This document shows positions 45,511 to 55,161 of a DNA stretch of 64,000 nt, one piece after another. How positions within the stretch are numbered: position 1 is the stretch's first letter; every line of letters begins with the position of its first letter. The notes beneath the pieces were generated by a model that saw only the letters and a list, made by a program, of their open reading frames with translations, did not search any database and had not been told where the DNA came from. The position numbers and the translations under genes were made by a program. Source of the DNA: Thermococcus cleftensis (GTDB taxonomy: Archaea; Methanobacteriota_B; Thermococci; Thermococcales; Thermococcaceae); NCBI RefSeq assembly GCF_000265525.1, contig NC_018015.1, positions 1,586,322 to 1,650,321 on the forward strand, in the 5' to 3' direction.

Positions 45511-47358
45511 TCATTCAACCTCCCGCCCGGGTACCCCCTGGGAGAGCATCTTTCTTACCTCCCTCTCGATGTTCCCCTTAAGTTTCCGGTACTCCTCCAT
45601 TACCCTTCTCAGCTCCTCAAACTTCGTCCTGAAATCCCTGACCGCCCGCTCCCTGTCTTTCCCTTTGCTGCTTTTGAGAGCTTTCAATGAACTGGAAACC
45701 TCGTCGTATATCGTCCTTGCCTCCTCTGGGAGTTTAGATGGGTCTATTGAGCGGAATTCCTTCTCCAGGAGCTTTACCTCGTTCGGTTTTCTGCGAAACT
45801 TTACCGCGACGGCTACGCCGAGGATTAAAACCGCGGCGCCGATGGTGTACGGGCCGAGGGGTGACTCCCCAGCGATGCTCTGGTAGCTGGGGCTGACGGT
45901 GGCTTCACTCCCCTCTCCTGCTTCAGCGGTTTCCTCCGCCGTCTCCCGGGGGGTTAGTTCCCCTTTGATTTCCTTCGTTTCCCCGGCCCCAACTTCAACG
46001 AGTGTTTTGTAAACGTCATATCCTTCCTTCTTTATCGTTACCCAGTACGTTCCCGCCCTCACCTTGTACCCGGTTAGGGGAGTGTTTCCTATGTACGTGT
46101 CGCCGAGATATACCTCCGCCCCGCTTGGTTCAGACAGCACAGTCAGGTATCCGATGGGATCAAGATTCGCGGAAACTTCTGCAGTTTCACCTGCTCTCAC
46201 CTCTATGCTGTCCTCGTAATCTTCGTATCCTTCTATGGACAGCCTGACGGTGTAGGTTCCCGGGTCGAGCTTGAGTTCGAGGGGCGTCTTTCCAGCGGCA
46301 TCGCCGTTTATGTATACCTCGGCCCCGGAGGGGTTTGAGTTCACCTTCAAAACTCCCCACGAGGGGGTGAGCCGGGCGCTTATCCGGTACTCCTGCCCGG
46401 GTTCTACGGTTATCACCTTCTCGTACGCCTGATAATCAGTCATCGTTACCTTCACCCGGTAAATCCCCGGGCTCAGACTGTACCCCTGCACTGGCGTGGT
46501 TCCAATGTACGTTCCGTTTACGTACACCTTCGCTCCAGCGGGTTCAGAGGTTACACCGAGCGTTCCCGGCTTCGGCTTCAGAGCGGCTGAGATAACCTTC
46601 GTCTCGTTGTCCCTGACGGTGACCGTCGTCGAGTACTCAAAATAGCCGTCCAGGAGGAGCTTTATCCGGTAGGTGCCGGGGGAAAGCTCCTGGGTCAGGG
46701 GAGTTCTCCCTATGTAGTCCCCGTCCAGGTAAACCTTGGCGTTCGAGGGGGTGGATTCCACCCTGAGCTTTCCCACGATCTTGTCCAGGCTGGCGTATAT
46801 CGTCCTGTACTCCCCGGTCTCAAGCACGACGGTCGTGTTGTATGGCCGGTAGCCCTCCTTCATTATCACTACGTCGTGGCGCCCCGAGGGGAGCCTGACG
46901 GTAAGGGGCGTTTTTCCGCGGTATTCCCCGTCTATATAAACGGCCGCATCGCTGGGGTCCGAGGATACCCTCAGGGTGGCCGTGTCGCTAACCACTGTAT
47001 AGCCGTCGTCAAGGTAAAAGCGCAGCCTGACTGACACGTCTCCTGAAATCCCCATGAACACGTCGAGTGGCTCCACGTCGAAACCGTGGGAGAGATCCCC
47101 GTAAAGCCTCTCGTTTAGGAGGACGGTGTACATTACTGGACTCCCGTCCGGCAGGGCCTGAAACTCGAATATCACCTTCTCGTTGAGGAGGTCCACGTCG
47201 TAGATCTTTATCCTGTAGAGGTTCTCCCCCGTGTACGTGTTCCTCACTATCAGGGAGTCCCCGACCTTGTACCACTCTTCCATCGTGGTCTCTGAAAAAG
47301 CCCTTGGGAGAAACAGGGGTAAAAGCAGGATCAACAGCACCAGTGCGCCCTTCCTCAT
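45511..47358 (-). CDS. Membrane protein with five PEGA repeats and helical tail
   Basis: 615 residues. Signal peptide (MRKGALVLLILLLPLFLPRA), about 100 residues of beta domain, then five PEGA repeats (each like DPSDAAVYIDGEYRGKTPLT, SPSNAKVYLDGDYIGRTPLT and so on, spanning about residues 125-475). A membrane helix (IGAAVLILGVAVAVKF) leads to a cytosolic helical tail (LPEEARTIYDEVSSSLKAL to EYRKLKGNIEREVRKMLSQ). PEGA repeats sit on the cell surface and often hold S-layer or peptide contacts. Encoded just upstream of the ESCRT-III-like gene. Confidence 0.9.
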   Translation of the reverse strand: MRKGALVLLILLLPLFLPRAFSETTMEEWYKVGDSLIVRNTYTGENLYRIKIYDVDLLNEKVIFEFQALPDGSPVMYTVLLNERLYGDLSHGFDVEPLDVFMGISGDVSVRLRFYLDDGYTVVSDTATLRVSSDPSDAAVYIDGEYRGKTPLTVRLPSGRHDVVIMKEGYRPYNTTVVLETGEYRTIYASLDKIVGKLRVESTPSNAKVYLDGDYIGRTPLTQELSPGTYRIKLLLDGYFEYSTTVTVRDNETKVISAALKPKPGTLGVTSEPAGAKVYVNGTYIGTTPVQGYSLSPGIYRVKVTMTDYQAYEKVITVEPGQEYRISARLTPSWGVLKVNSNPSGAEVYINGDAAGKTPLELKLDPGTYTVRLSIEGYEDYEDSIEVRAGETAEVSANLDPIGYLTVLSEPSGAEVYLGDTYIGNTPLTGYKVRAGTYWVTIKKEGYDVYKTLVEVGAGETKEIKGELTPRETAEETAEAGEGSEATVSPSYQSIAGESPLGPYTIGAAVLILGVAVAVKFRRKPNEVKLLEKEFRSIDPSKLPEEARTIYDEVSSSLKALKSSKGKDRERAVRDFRTKFEELRRVMEEYRKLKGNIEREVRKMLSQGVPGREVE

Positions 47359-47380
47359 GACCATCACCGCGGTGTTGGGG

Positions 47381-48049
47381 CTAGTGTCCGCCGAGGTACG
47401 AATCGAAGGTCAGAACGCGAACCCCTCCCGTCCTGGTGACCCGGGCCTCGACCTCCCTTCCGATCACGGTCTCGATGCCCCTCCTCTTTGCCAGCTCAAC
47501 GAGGACGTCCGTCACAACGGTGGGCACTATCAGGACCTTCCCTCCAATGGGCTGGGTGTTGAGCTTCATCACCATCGAAACCACGCTGTCCGTTGCCACC
47601 GGTCTGAGCGACTCATCGAGCAGCACAGCGACGTGATTCCTGCGGGCGTGGTCTATGTATCTCAGAACCTGGGTTTTCCCATCGTTTCCACCTTTTTGCC
47701 GTGTGTTCCCGATCGAGGAATGTGGAGCAGGCACTGCCACTTCCCTGAGGCCTGGAGTTTCCAGGAGCTCTGATATTGCGCCCGTGACGGTTTTTTTCAG
47801 TGCTATGTACTCTCCGACCAGAACCTCAAGCCGCGAGATCTCCACCTCGATGCTTTCGAGGGCCTTTGAGGCTCCTTCCTTGTCGCCCCTCCTGATGAGC
47901 TTCCCGGCGTGTTGAATGAGTGCCAACGCCCCTCTGAGACCCTCTTTGCCCTCCTCTGGAACCCTGTCCTTCAGAGAATCGAGGCGCCCCCTCAGCTCCC
48001 GGAGCCTTTTCTCTTCCTTTGACGGTAAAATGGAGGAAAAAATGCCCAT
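47381..48049 (-). CDS. Soluble protein with shared helical domain and alpha/beta C-terminus
   Basis: 222 residues. N-terminal about 110 residues are helical (EEKRLRELRGRLDSLKDRVP to GEYIALKKTVTGAISELLE), similar to the cytosolic tails of the PEGA proteins nearby. The C-terminal half (HVAVLLDESLRPVATDSVV, VLIVPTVVTDVLVELAKRRG) is alpha/beta and loosely Toprim- or Rossmann-like. No membrane segment. I cannot name a family; a soluble adaptor role is inferred from the shared tail. Lies between the PEGA gene and the transmembrane PP2C gene. Confidence 0.7.
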   Translation of the reverse strand: MGIFSSILPSKEEKRLRELRGRLDSLKDRVPEEGKEGLRGALALIQHAGKLIRRGDKEGASKALESIEVEISRLEVLVGEYIALKKTVTGAISELLETPGLREVAVPAPHSSIGNTRQKGGNDGKTQVLRYIDHARRNHVAVLLDESLRPVATDSVVSMVMKLNTQPIGGKVLIVPTVVTDVLVELAKRRGIETVIGREVEARVTRTGGVRVLTFDSYLGGH

Positions 48050-48060
48050 ACCGGCACCCC

Positions 48061-50790
48061 TCAGTGGCGGTAGAGGACCACCGTTATGTTGTCGTCGCTT
48101 CCGTAACCGTAGGCCTTTTCCACGAGTATCTTCACGGCCTCCTCGAGGGACGGGGCGGCGAGGACGGTTCTGGCGATCTCGCTATCCGGCAGAGCATCGC
48201 TGAGGCCGTCGGAGCACAGGAGCAGGTGGTCACCCTTCTGCAGGCTCACCTTCTTTATGTCGTTCCTGTCTATGTTTATGGTCTGGGAAATGCCGAGGGC
48301 CTTGGTTATGACGTTCTTCTGCGGGTGCTTCCTGGCCTCCTCGGGCGTTATCTCGCCCTTGTCTATGAGCTCCTGGACGAGCGAGTGATCCTTGGTCAGC
48401 CTCTTTATGCTTCCGTCTGGCCGTATCAGGTACGTCCTGCTGTCACCTATGTTGGCGATGGTGGCCTCGTTGCCCCTGACTATGGCTGCCGTCAGCGTGG
48501 TCCCCATGTTGTACCACTCCGGGTGCGCCGGGTCGTGTCCCATCTGGTAGATTACCTCGTTGGCTCTCTGAATGGCCTTCCTGAACACCTCCTCGGGATC
48601 CTCGAACTTGTTGTTCTCCAGGGTCTCCTTGAGTATCTCAATCGCCTTCCTGCTCGCAACCTCGCCGGCGAGGTGTCCTCCCATGCCATCGGCAACAGCC
48701 AGGAGTATGTTGCCCCCTATCTTCTCGACAATGTATGCGTCCTCGTTGTTCTGCCTGCGTCCTATGTAGCTCTTGGCCGCCACGTGCTTGGTCACGTCCA
48801 CGCCGAGGGTCTGCTTGTAGGGTGCTATTCTGAGCTTGAGCCTGTCGTACTCGGACACGAACTTCTCCTTCAGGACGATGGGCCTCCTGTAGTCGCCCCT
48901 TTCGAACGCGGCCCGGGCTTCGCTCACGAGCCTTCCCATCTCGTCCAACTTCTTTTTAACCCCTTTGTCCTCCAGAAGGTTGAGGGAGGCGAGCTCGCTC
49001 CGGAGGCTTTCGATGATATCCTCCATCGTTTCCACGGCCTCCCGGGCCTCGTCCACGCGCTTCTTGTCCTGGTACTTGGTGTATCCAATGTATCCTCCGT
49101 AGCCCAGGCCAGCCAGGAGGAGCAACGCAATCACCGCCAGGAGAACCGTATTCCAAGTGTAGCTGCTCTCCGCGTCATCAATCGACTTGCTGGCGTCGTT
49201 CAGCAGGCTCTCCACCTGGGCCACGCTCGCAACGATGTAACTCTCGGCCCCACCGGAAGCCGACAGGGCCGAGTTGAACTCGTTCACGGCGCCTAGGAGG
49301 TCCTCCGCCCCCTGGGCGTTCTGGGCTTTGAGGTACGCTCTTATGATCATCAGGGCTGCATTGACCTTGTTCAGCTCCTCCTCCGCTCGCTTGAGCTTGT
49401 CGTCCGCGCTTATGATTGATATGGCTGGCTTCTTCTTTCTGGCCTCCTGGAGTCTTTTCTGAACCTGCTCGTACCTCTTCTCCAGGTCATTGAGATTCTC
49501 CTCGGTCATGTTGATTTCCTTAACGCCGAGCCTTGCCATCATCTGCTCCAGGATCCTCTCCCTGATGACCTTGAAATCGCCGTTGTTGATCACTTCAACG
49601 GCCAGCGAGATGGCGTTATCGTAATCGCCCCCTGAGAGCGCTGTCTTGGCCTTCTTGAGCTTGGATTCGAGGGGTTTGATGATTACGTCGTAGTAATCCT
49701 GTGGAAGTGCGTTGTACTTGACCGTTATGTTCTTAACTGTCTCGTCAGCCTTTCCAACGAGGCACTCCGCGAGGGGCTTTTTGACGTTTTCCAGGGTGCC
49801 ACTGGCGGATTTCAGGTGTGAAACCGCCTCGGGCATCCTGTTTCCGGACAGGTTCTCCTTCGCTATCGCCAGCTGCTGATTGACGGTTTTTAGAGCCTCC
49901 TCAAGGGTTTTCTGGTCGGTCGTTCCGGTGCAGTACTTCTTGAAATAGTCATCGTACTCGCGGTATTTTTCGCTGAGGGCGTCGAGCTTGGCCTGGATTA
50001 TTTCCCTCATGCGGCTCATGACCTCACTTATCGTCGCGTTTGCCTCGGAAACGTTCCCGGCCTCCAGCTGGGCTCTCGCCTTCTCGATCTCGCTCTCGAG
50101 GTCGGTTATGGTCTTATTATCCACGTTGAGGAACTCCCTGTTGTCCTTGATTGCCCGGAGCGCGCTTTCGGCGGAGTCAATCTTCCCCTCCACCTCTTCC
50201 AGCGGGACCAGGCACTTTTCGGTCTCTCCCTTTGCAGTGTCCAGCTTTTTCCTCGCCTCCAGGAGTGTGGTTATGGCATCTGCGAATTTTGAGTGATCCT
50301 TGCTACCTTCATTTATCAGCTCTCTCGCCCGATCAAGGAGCGATTTTACCCCATTGAGGTCGCTTTTGATCTCCTCGGCCGCTGTTTTATCGCTGCACGC
50401 TTTGGCGTCCTTTGAAAGCTGGGTGTACTCTGTATTGAGGTCCGTCGTGATGTTCGTCAGCAGTTCCGCGAGGGGGTTCCAGAAGCCGTTTATCAGGGTC
50501 GCGTTGGCGCCCTCTGAATCCCCGTTGTTCAGCTGTTCTTTTGCAGTGGTTATGCTCTGGTTCAGCTTTTTGATCTCCTCCGGGGGCACGTCCAGGGCCT
50601 CTTTGTTCTCGTTCAGGGTTTTCAGAGTCTGGTTGGCAAGGTCTATGTCCTTGTTAATCCCTTCCACATCGCTTGAAGCTTGCTGGGTTGAATCCTGGGT
50701 CGTCTGTCCGGTGTCCGCGGCAGTCACAGGCACGCTGAGCACCATAATGATGAGGAGGAGTATTGAAACAACACGCCGCAGGCTAACCAT
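48061..50790 (-). CDS. Transmembrane PP2C phosphatase with large external helical region
   Basis: 909 residues. Signal peptide (MVSLRRVVSILLLIIMVLSV), about 500 residues of external alpha helices (many heptad-like segments, for example YVDNKTITDLESEIEKARAQ-type), a membrane helix (VLLAVIALLLLAGLGYGGYI), a cytosolic helical domain (SEYDRLKLRIAPYKQ), and a C-terminal PP2C domain from about residue 670: NNEDAYIVEK, VADGMGGHLAGEVAS, NIGDSRTYLI, CSDGLSDAL and SDDNITVVL, all metal Asp residues present. Dephosphorylates Ser/Thr; the external part likely acts as sensor. Next to a kinase gene. Confidence 0.92.
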   Translation of the reverse strand: MVSLRRVVSILLLIIMVLSVPVTAADTGQTTQDSTQQASSDVEGINKDIDLANQTLKTLNENKEALDVPPEEIKKLNQSITTAKEQLNNGDSEGANATLINGFWNPLAELLTNITTDLNTEYTQLSKDAKACSDKTAAEEIKSDLNGVKSLLDRARELINEGSKDHSKFADAITTLLEARKKLDTAKGETEKCLVPLEEVEGKIDSAESALRAIKDNREFLNVDNKTITDLESEIEKARAQLEAGNVSEANATISEVMSRMREIIQAKLDALSEKYREYDDYFKKYCTGTTDQKTLEEALKTVNQQLAIAKENLSGNRMPEAVSHLKSASGTLENVKKPLAECLVGKADETVKNITVKYNALPQDYYDVIIKPLESKLKKAKTALSGGDYDNAISLAVEVINNGDFKVIRERILEQMMARLGVKEINMTEENLNDLEKRYEQVQKRLQEARKKKPAISIISADDKLKRAEEELNKVNAALMIIRAYLKAQNAQGAEDLLGAVNEFNSALSASGGAESYIVASVAQVESLLNDASKSIDDAESSYTWNTVLLAVIALLLLAGLGYGGYIGYTKYQDKKRVDEAREAVETMEDIIESLRSELASLNLLEDKGVKKKLDEMGRLVSEARAAFERGDYRRPIVLKEKFVSEYDRLKLRIAPYKQTLGVDVTKHVAAKSYIGRRQNNEDAYIVEKIGGNILLAVADGMGGHLAGEVASRKAIEILKETLENNKFEDPEEVFRKAIQRANEVIYQMGHDPAHPEWYNMGTTLTAAIVRGNEATIANIGDSRTYLIRPDGSIKRLTKDHSLVQELIDKGEITPEEARKHPQKNVITKALGISQTINIDRNDIKKVSLQKGDHLLLCSDGLSDALPDSEIARTVLAAPSLEEAVKILVEKAYGYGSDDNITVVLYRH

Positions 50791-50799
50791 CTCAATCCC

Positions 50800-52767
50800 T
50801 CACATCCATTTTTTCAGCACGGTTTCCACCTTCCTGAAGGTGTCCTCTGTTGGTCGGGCGTTTTCGGAGGCCATGAGTGATACCTGGGCGTGCAGGTCCC
50901 TCAGCTCCGGGTGGCCGGTTTCGTGGTAGAGCGCGTCGAGATCGGCGGCGAGCTTCGCGAGCTCCGATGAGACTTCCTGGGCGAAGCCGTCCACTATCGC
51001 CTTGATGCGCAGGTAGGCGTTCTCCGCGAGAATCTTCGTCCTCTCCCTTGAGCTGACGCTGTCCTTGATATGGACTCCCATGCGTATCAAAACTTCCTTG
51101 ATGTCGTTCTGCAGCTCCCTTACCGTCTGGTAGCGCTTCTCCGGGTCCTTTTCGAGCATCTTCATCACTATCTCATCAAAGACCCTCGCCTCAGGGTTGA
51201 GGTATGAGGGAGGCTCGGGGGTCTTGTTCAGTATGTTGTTGATGATGGTTCCCTCGTACTCGGCCGTGAAGGGGTGCTTGCCGGTCAGTATCTCGTAGAA
51301 GACGATGCCGAGCTGGAAGATGTCGCTCCTGTGGTCGATGTGCTCAGGGTCCTTTATCTGCTCGGGGGAGGAGTAGAGTATGGTCTTGTGCCTGACGAGA
51401 GAGGATTTCCTGGTGGCCTTCGACGCAAGCCTCGCGAGACCCCAGTCTCCGAGTTTAACCCTCTCCAGGCTTCCGAATATGAGTATGTTGCTCGGCTTTA
51501 TGTCCCTGTGGTATATCTTCTGGGAGTGGGCGTGGTGGAGGGCACGGCCGATCTCGAATATTACCCTTCCGGCCACCGATGGACTTACCGGTTTCTTGAC
51601 TTCCTCCAGGTTACTGCTGGCCAGCTCCATCTCGAGGAAGCCGAGCCTCGGGTCGGCGCGGTGGACCTTGACGATGTTCTCGTGGTCGAGCTTTTGGGCC
51701 GCCGCGAACTCGCGCATGAACGAGGAGGTGGATTCTTTGTCCAAGTATTTGAGCACCTTGAGGGCTACCTTGTGTCCCTGTGGGTTCTTGGCCTCGTAAA
51801 CGTATGAGAACGCACCCTCTCCGATGGTCCGTATTATCCGATACCTCTCCTTTATCTGCTCCAGCCTCGTCTCAAAGTTCACCGACAAGTCGAAGGTCTC
51901 CTCCTCGACGACTTCCTCCTGGAGAACGAAGCTGTTCTTGTCCGGAATCTGGAGGCGCCAGCCCTTGGGGACCTCTCCGGTGTAGAGGAGTTCGGTGATT
52001 CCGTAGAGGTTGCTGTCGCAGGCCTTTATCAGCTCGTTTATCATTGCGACTTCCTCTACCAGGTCGTGCTTCTTCGCCATCTCCAGGAGGTTCTCCAGGA
52101 CCTTCTTCGCGCTCTCGAGGCTCTTCTTAGCGGAGAACCAGTCCTCCTTCCTGTACATCTCGGCGGCCTCTATCATCATGTCCGCTACCGCCTGGAGCTG
52201 GAGCATTATTATCTTCCTGTGGGCAACTATGAGGGCATCGAACCTGTCGTCCTCCATCGGAACCTCAACGGTTTCGAGCTCCCTTATCGCCTCCCAGAGC
52301 TCCTGCTCGGTCTGGGCGTTCTTTATTTTCTGGTATATCCTCCTGAAGTTGGCTATCTTCCTGAGGTTTTCAGTGGTCTCTATGGTGTTCCTGAGCTTCT
52401 GGATCAGCTCCTCCCGGTCGCCCTCCTCCACCTCCAGAACCGTGAGGGCCTGGCGGTACTTCTCCAGCGACTCCGTGAACTTTGATATGGCCTCCTCAAA
52501 GTTCCTCGCCTTGAGCAGCTTTTCTCCATCGTGCCTCAGCCTGAGGGCGTTGCTGAGGAGGAAATCCCTATCTGGAAGGGCCGCTATAAGGGCCCTCTTA
52601 ACCATTTCAAGCGCGGTTCCGGTGTCATCGGTGCTCAACGCGTTTAGAGCGTTCTGAAGGTAATCCTTAGCCTGCTCGATGTTCGAGCCGGGTAATCCGA
52701 GCGTCATATAATTTGAGATTTTCGGGAGATATGACTCGATCTCCCTCAGGTCAGCTATCCTGCCCAA
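50800..52767 (-). CDS. Hanks-type Ser/Thr kinase with helical N-terminus
   Basis: 655 residues. Residues 1-300 are helical and TPR-like (LRHDGEKLLKARNFEEAISK, FTESLEKYRQ); the kinase domain spans about 308-562: GEGAFSYVY glycine loop, VALKVLK lysine, HRDIKPSN, DWG for DFG (LGDWGLAR), and SSPEQI for APE. The C-terminal about 85 residues are a helical tail as in the other kinases. No membrane helix. TTG 52767 is chosen since GGGGTG lies six bases upstream and a TATA box is at 52803-52811; GTG 52797 is the alternative. Confidence 0.9.
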   Translation of the reverse strand: MGRIADLREIESYLPKISNYMTLGLPGSNIEQAKDYLQNALNALSTDDTGTALEMVKRALIAALPDRDFLLSNALRLRHDGEKLLKARNFEEAISKFTESLEKYRQALTVLEVEEGDREELIQKLRNTIETTENLRKIANFRRIYQKIKNAQTEQELWEAIRELETVEVPMEDDRFDALIVAHRKIIMLQLQAVADMMIEAAEMYRKEDWFSAKKSLESAKKVLENLLEMAKKHDLVEEVAMINELIKACDSNLYGITELLYTGEVPKGWRLQIPDKNSFVLQEEVVEEETFDLSVNFETRLEQIKERYRIIRTIGEGAFSYVYEAKNPQGHKVALKVLKYLDKESTSSFMREFAAAQKLDHENIVKVHRADPRLGFLEMELASSNLEEVKKPVSPSVAGRVIFEIGRALHHAHSQKIYHRDIKPSNILIFGSLERVKLGDWGLARLASKATRKSSLVRHKTILYSSPEQIKDPEHIDHRSDIFQLGIVFYEILTGKHPFTAEYEGTIINNILNKTPEPPSYLNPEARVFDEIVMKMLEKDPEKRYQTVRELQNDIKEVLIRMGVHIKDSVSSRERTKILAENAYLRIKAIVDGFAQEVSSELAKLAADLDALYHETGHPELRDLHAQVSLMASENARPTEDTFRKVETVLKKWM

Positions 52768-52802
52768 CCCCAACACCCCCAACGCGGGGCATAACACCCG
52801 CT

Positions 52803-52811
52803 TTTATTAAT
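52803..52811 (-). promoter_or_regulatory. Internal promoter before the helical kinase
   Basis: Minus-strand ATTAATAAA (52811-52803) is a good archaeal TATA box. Transcription would start near 52780, some 13 bases upstream of the TTG start at 52767. It suggests the kinase can be made independently of the propeller-PEGA gene. Confidence 0.5.
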
Positions 52812-52856
52812 GCAAAGTGCTTATTAACGTTGTTATTTCCCCAAAGGGGGACGGCA

Positions 52857-55106
52857 TCACTCTTCATTGCCTCCCTCCCCCTCTGAAGGCCCTCCTGCGG
52901 TCGGCTGGTTCAGCAGGCTCATGATGTCCCTGCTGATCCTCTCTTTCATGTTCCGGTACTGGCCGCTGAGCTCTATGACGCGCTGGACCTCCGCGGCAAT
53001 CTCCTTCCTGAGTCTTTCGAGGCCCTTCCTGTCTCTCCTGTGGTATGCCTCTTCCACGGCCTTTCTCTTCCCCTCCAGGACCTCCAGTATCTCACCTGCC
53101 TCCTCCGGGACGTTTTTCCTCTTCGCTGAATCTATCATTGCGAGCAGTTCCTTGTAGCTTGTCCTGAAGCGGTATCCCCTGTACGCCTTTACCAGAAGGA
53201 GCAGGACTATTAGAACGGCTATGCCAGCCGCCGCCCTGACTCCGTAGTAAACCGGATCCACCTGCATGTTCGGTAGCAGCTCCCTGGTCTCCCCGGGGCC
53301 CAGCGAGACCGTGGTGGTGTAGTCCTTCCTTCCCTCCTTTTTGAGTACCACCTCGTAGCTACCGGGCTGGATAGAGATCGATGTTGGTGCGGTTCCGTAG
53401 TAGGCCCCGTCCACGTAAACTTCTGCCCCTGAGGGTTCGTTTATCTCGAGCTTCGCTGGACAGGGCTCCAGGCGGGCCGTCACCGCCACGGGTGTGGGTG
53501 AGTTTATTGACACCTCTTCCCTGTAATCCCCGCAGAATCCGTTGGCCCTCACCGTGACGTTATGGTCCCCGGCGGGAATCGTGTAGTTTAGAAGGGGCGT
53601 TTTGCCCACGGGTATGCCGTCTATGACCACCTGGGCGCCATCGACGTTGGAGTAGACGTTTATCGTGCCGTTGGCCAGGGGCAGGGAAATGTACTCTTTG
53701 ACGACATCGCCCGGGGAAACGCTCACCTCAACGACCTTCGTGTGGTAGTACTCCTTTGCGACCTTTACCGCGTAGGTTCCCGGGAGAACTGCGAAGGCTA
53801 CTGGAGTTTTTCCTATCCTGGTGTACTCCCCGTTCTCCATCAGGTACACCTGGGCATCGCTGGGGTCGGTCAGTATCTGGATCACTCCCGGAACCCTGAA
53901 CAGTGCAACCGTGCCGTCCTTGGTTCCAACCGCCAGGTAGTTCCCGTCCTGAGAGAGCGCCACGGCGTAGACTGGAGAACCCACGTTGCCCTTCCAGAGG
54001 AGGTAGCCGTTCTCGTTGAAAACGTAGACGTTTCCTCCCGTGTCGCCCACTGCTATGATGTTGCCTGAGGGGGTGATATCAACGTCGAAGGCAGGCGCGT
54101 CCAGCTTGTACCTCCACACGAACTCCCCCGAGAGCCGGTAGAGGTAGGCGTAGTAGTTCCCGGAGCCGGTCCACTTCCCGCTGGGATCGAGGTGGAGCCC
54201 GGTCACGGCGGCGTAGTACTTCTCCGATATTGCCGTGCCCACGACCGCATCATCGAACTCCCTGGTGGACTTCAGGAACGTCCCGGAGAAGAGGAAGAGC
54301 TTGCTGTACTCGTTGTCGTCCCTCCTGTAGAACCAGGGGGAGTGCGACACCGCCAGGTAGTTTCCGTAGGCATCGACCTCAGGCAGATCAACGCCCACGA
54401 GGTTGGTGGCTATTCTGGAGCCGGTGTAGCTGAAACGTATGATCTTCCCCTCACTACCAACGTATATCCTGTCCTGGCCCGCGGACACCGAAGAGAAGAA
54501 CTCCTTGGTCTGCGAGGTGTAGGTCCAGAGCACGTGCTTCCTGTCGTCCAGGTAGATTATCTTCCCGTACTCTGGAGAACCGTCCCTGTTCGTGTCGTAG
54601 CCAACCGCGGCCACGATGTTCTTACCGTCCTTGGCTATGTCGAGGGACGCTATGAAGCCTCCAGTCAGGTAGTCCCATATCGGCCTTCCGTCCCAGCTGA
54701 AGTAGTATATCCTTCCGTTCTTGCCTCCGGCAACCACGTACTGGCCGTTCGGCCCCACCTTGATCGCGTAGACCTCGGTGTTCACTGTGTACGTCCATTC
54801 CGGGGTTATCTGCGGTGCAGAGGCCTCCGCGTGAGCCGTTCCCAGGAGCGATATCAAAACGATCCCGATGATGAACGCCGTCCTCCACTTCATGGATACC
54901 ACCCGTTCACACCCTCTCATTACCGGTGCCTCCGGCTTCATAGTGGCGAAGACATTAAGCAATATAGTCCCCACCATGGCCAGGGCCAGAAAAGTTGCAT
55001 GGGACGGGGCTATTTGTATCAACGTCATAAGTATGGCCCACTGGTTATCTGCGATAAATACAACAACTGCCAAAATGGAGTAGAGCCATTGCAGTTGATT
55101 CTTCAT
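52857..55106 (-). CDS. Beta-propeller and PEGA membrane protein
   Basis: 749 residues from ATG 55106 (GGGGGAG and a TATA at 55170-55162 fit). The first 71 residues carry two hydrophobic helices; a second in-frame ATG 54893 with GGGTGG begins a clean signal-peptide form (MKWRTAFIIGIVLISLLGTA) of 678 residues. Then a WD40/YVTN-like propeller (repeat type DGNYLAVGTKDGTVALFRV), three PEGA repeats (DPSDAQVYLMENGEYTRIG first), a membrane helix (AGIAVLIVLLLLVKAY) and a cytosolic helical tail (VPEEAGEILEVLEGKRKAV, GQYRNMKERISRDIMSLLNQ). Probably a surface sensor; the start is unresolved. Confidence 0.85.
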   Translation of the reverse strand: MKNQLQWLYSILAVVVFIADNQWAILMTLIQIAPSHATFLALAMVGTILLNVFATMKPEAPVMRGCERVVSMKWRTAFIIGIVLISLLGTAHAEASAPQITPEWTYTVNTEVYAIKVGPNGQYVVAGGKNGRIYYFSWDGRPIWDYLTGGFIASLDIAKDGKNIVAAVGYDTNRDGSPEYGKIIYLDDRKHVLWTYTSQTKEFFSSVSAGQDRIYVGSEGKIIRFSYTGSRIATNLVGVDLPEVDAYGNYLAVSHSPWFYRRDDNEYSKLFLFSGTFLKSTREFDDAVVGTAISEKYYAAVTGLHLDPSGKWTGSGNYYAYLYRLSGEFVWRYKLDAPAFDVDITPSGNIIAVGDTGGNVYVFNENGYLLWKGNVGSPVYAVALSQDGNYLAVGTKDGTVALFRVPGVIQILTDPSDAQVYLMENGEYTRIGKTPVAFAVLPGTYAVKVAKEYYHTKVVEVSVSPGDVVKEYISLPLANGTINVYSNVDGAQVVIDGIPVGKTPLLNYTIPAGDHNVTVRANGFCGDYREEVSINSPTPVAVTARLEPCPAKLEINEPSGAEVYVDGAYYGTAPTSISIQPGSYEVVLKKEGRKDYTTTVSLGPGETRELLPNMQVDPVYYGVRAAAGIAVLIVLLLLVKAYRGYRFRTSYKELLAMIDSAKRKNVPEEAGEILEVLEGKRKAVEEAYHRRDRKGLERLRKEIAAEVQRVIELSGQYRNMKERISRDIMSLLNQPTAGGPSEGEGGNEE

Positions 55107-55161
55107 CTTCCGAACTCCCCCGCCCGCTTTTCGTACTTATCTATCCTCTATTATGACCAAA

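Noticed and set aside
45511-47358. Periodic DNA similarity that might be a tandem repeat or CRISPR-like array
   Set aside because: The period of about 210 bases equals the PEGA protein repeat; the DNA units are diverged and there are no short direct repeats with spacers.
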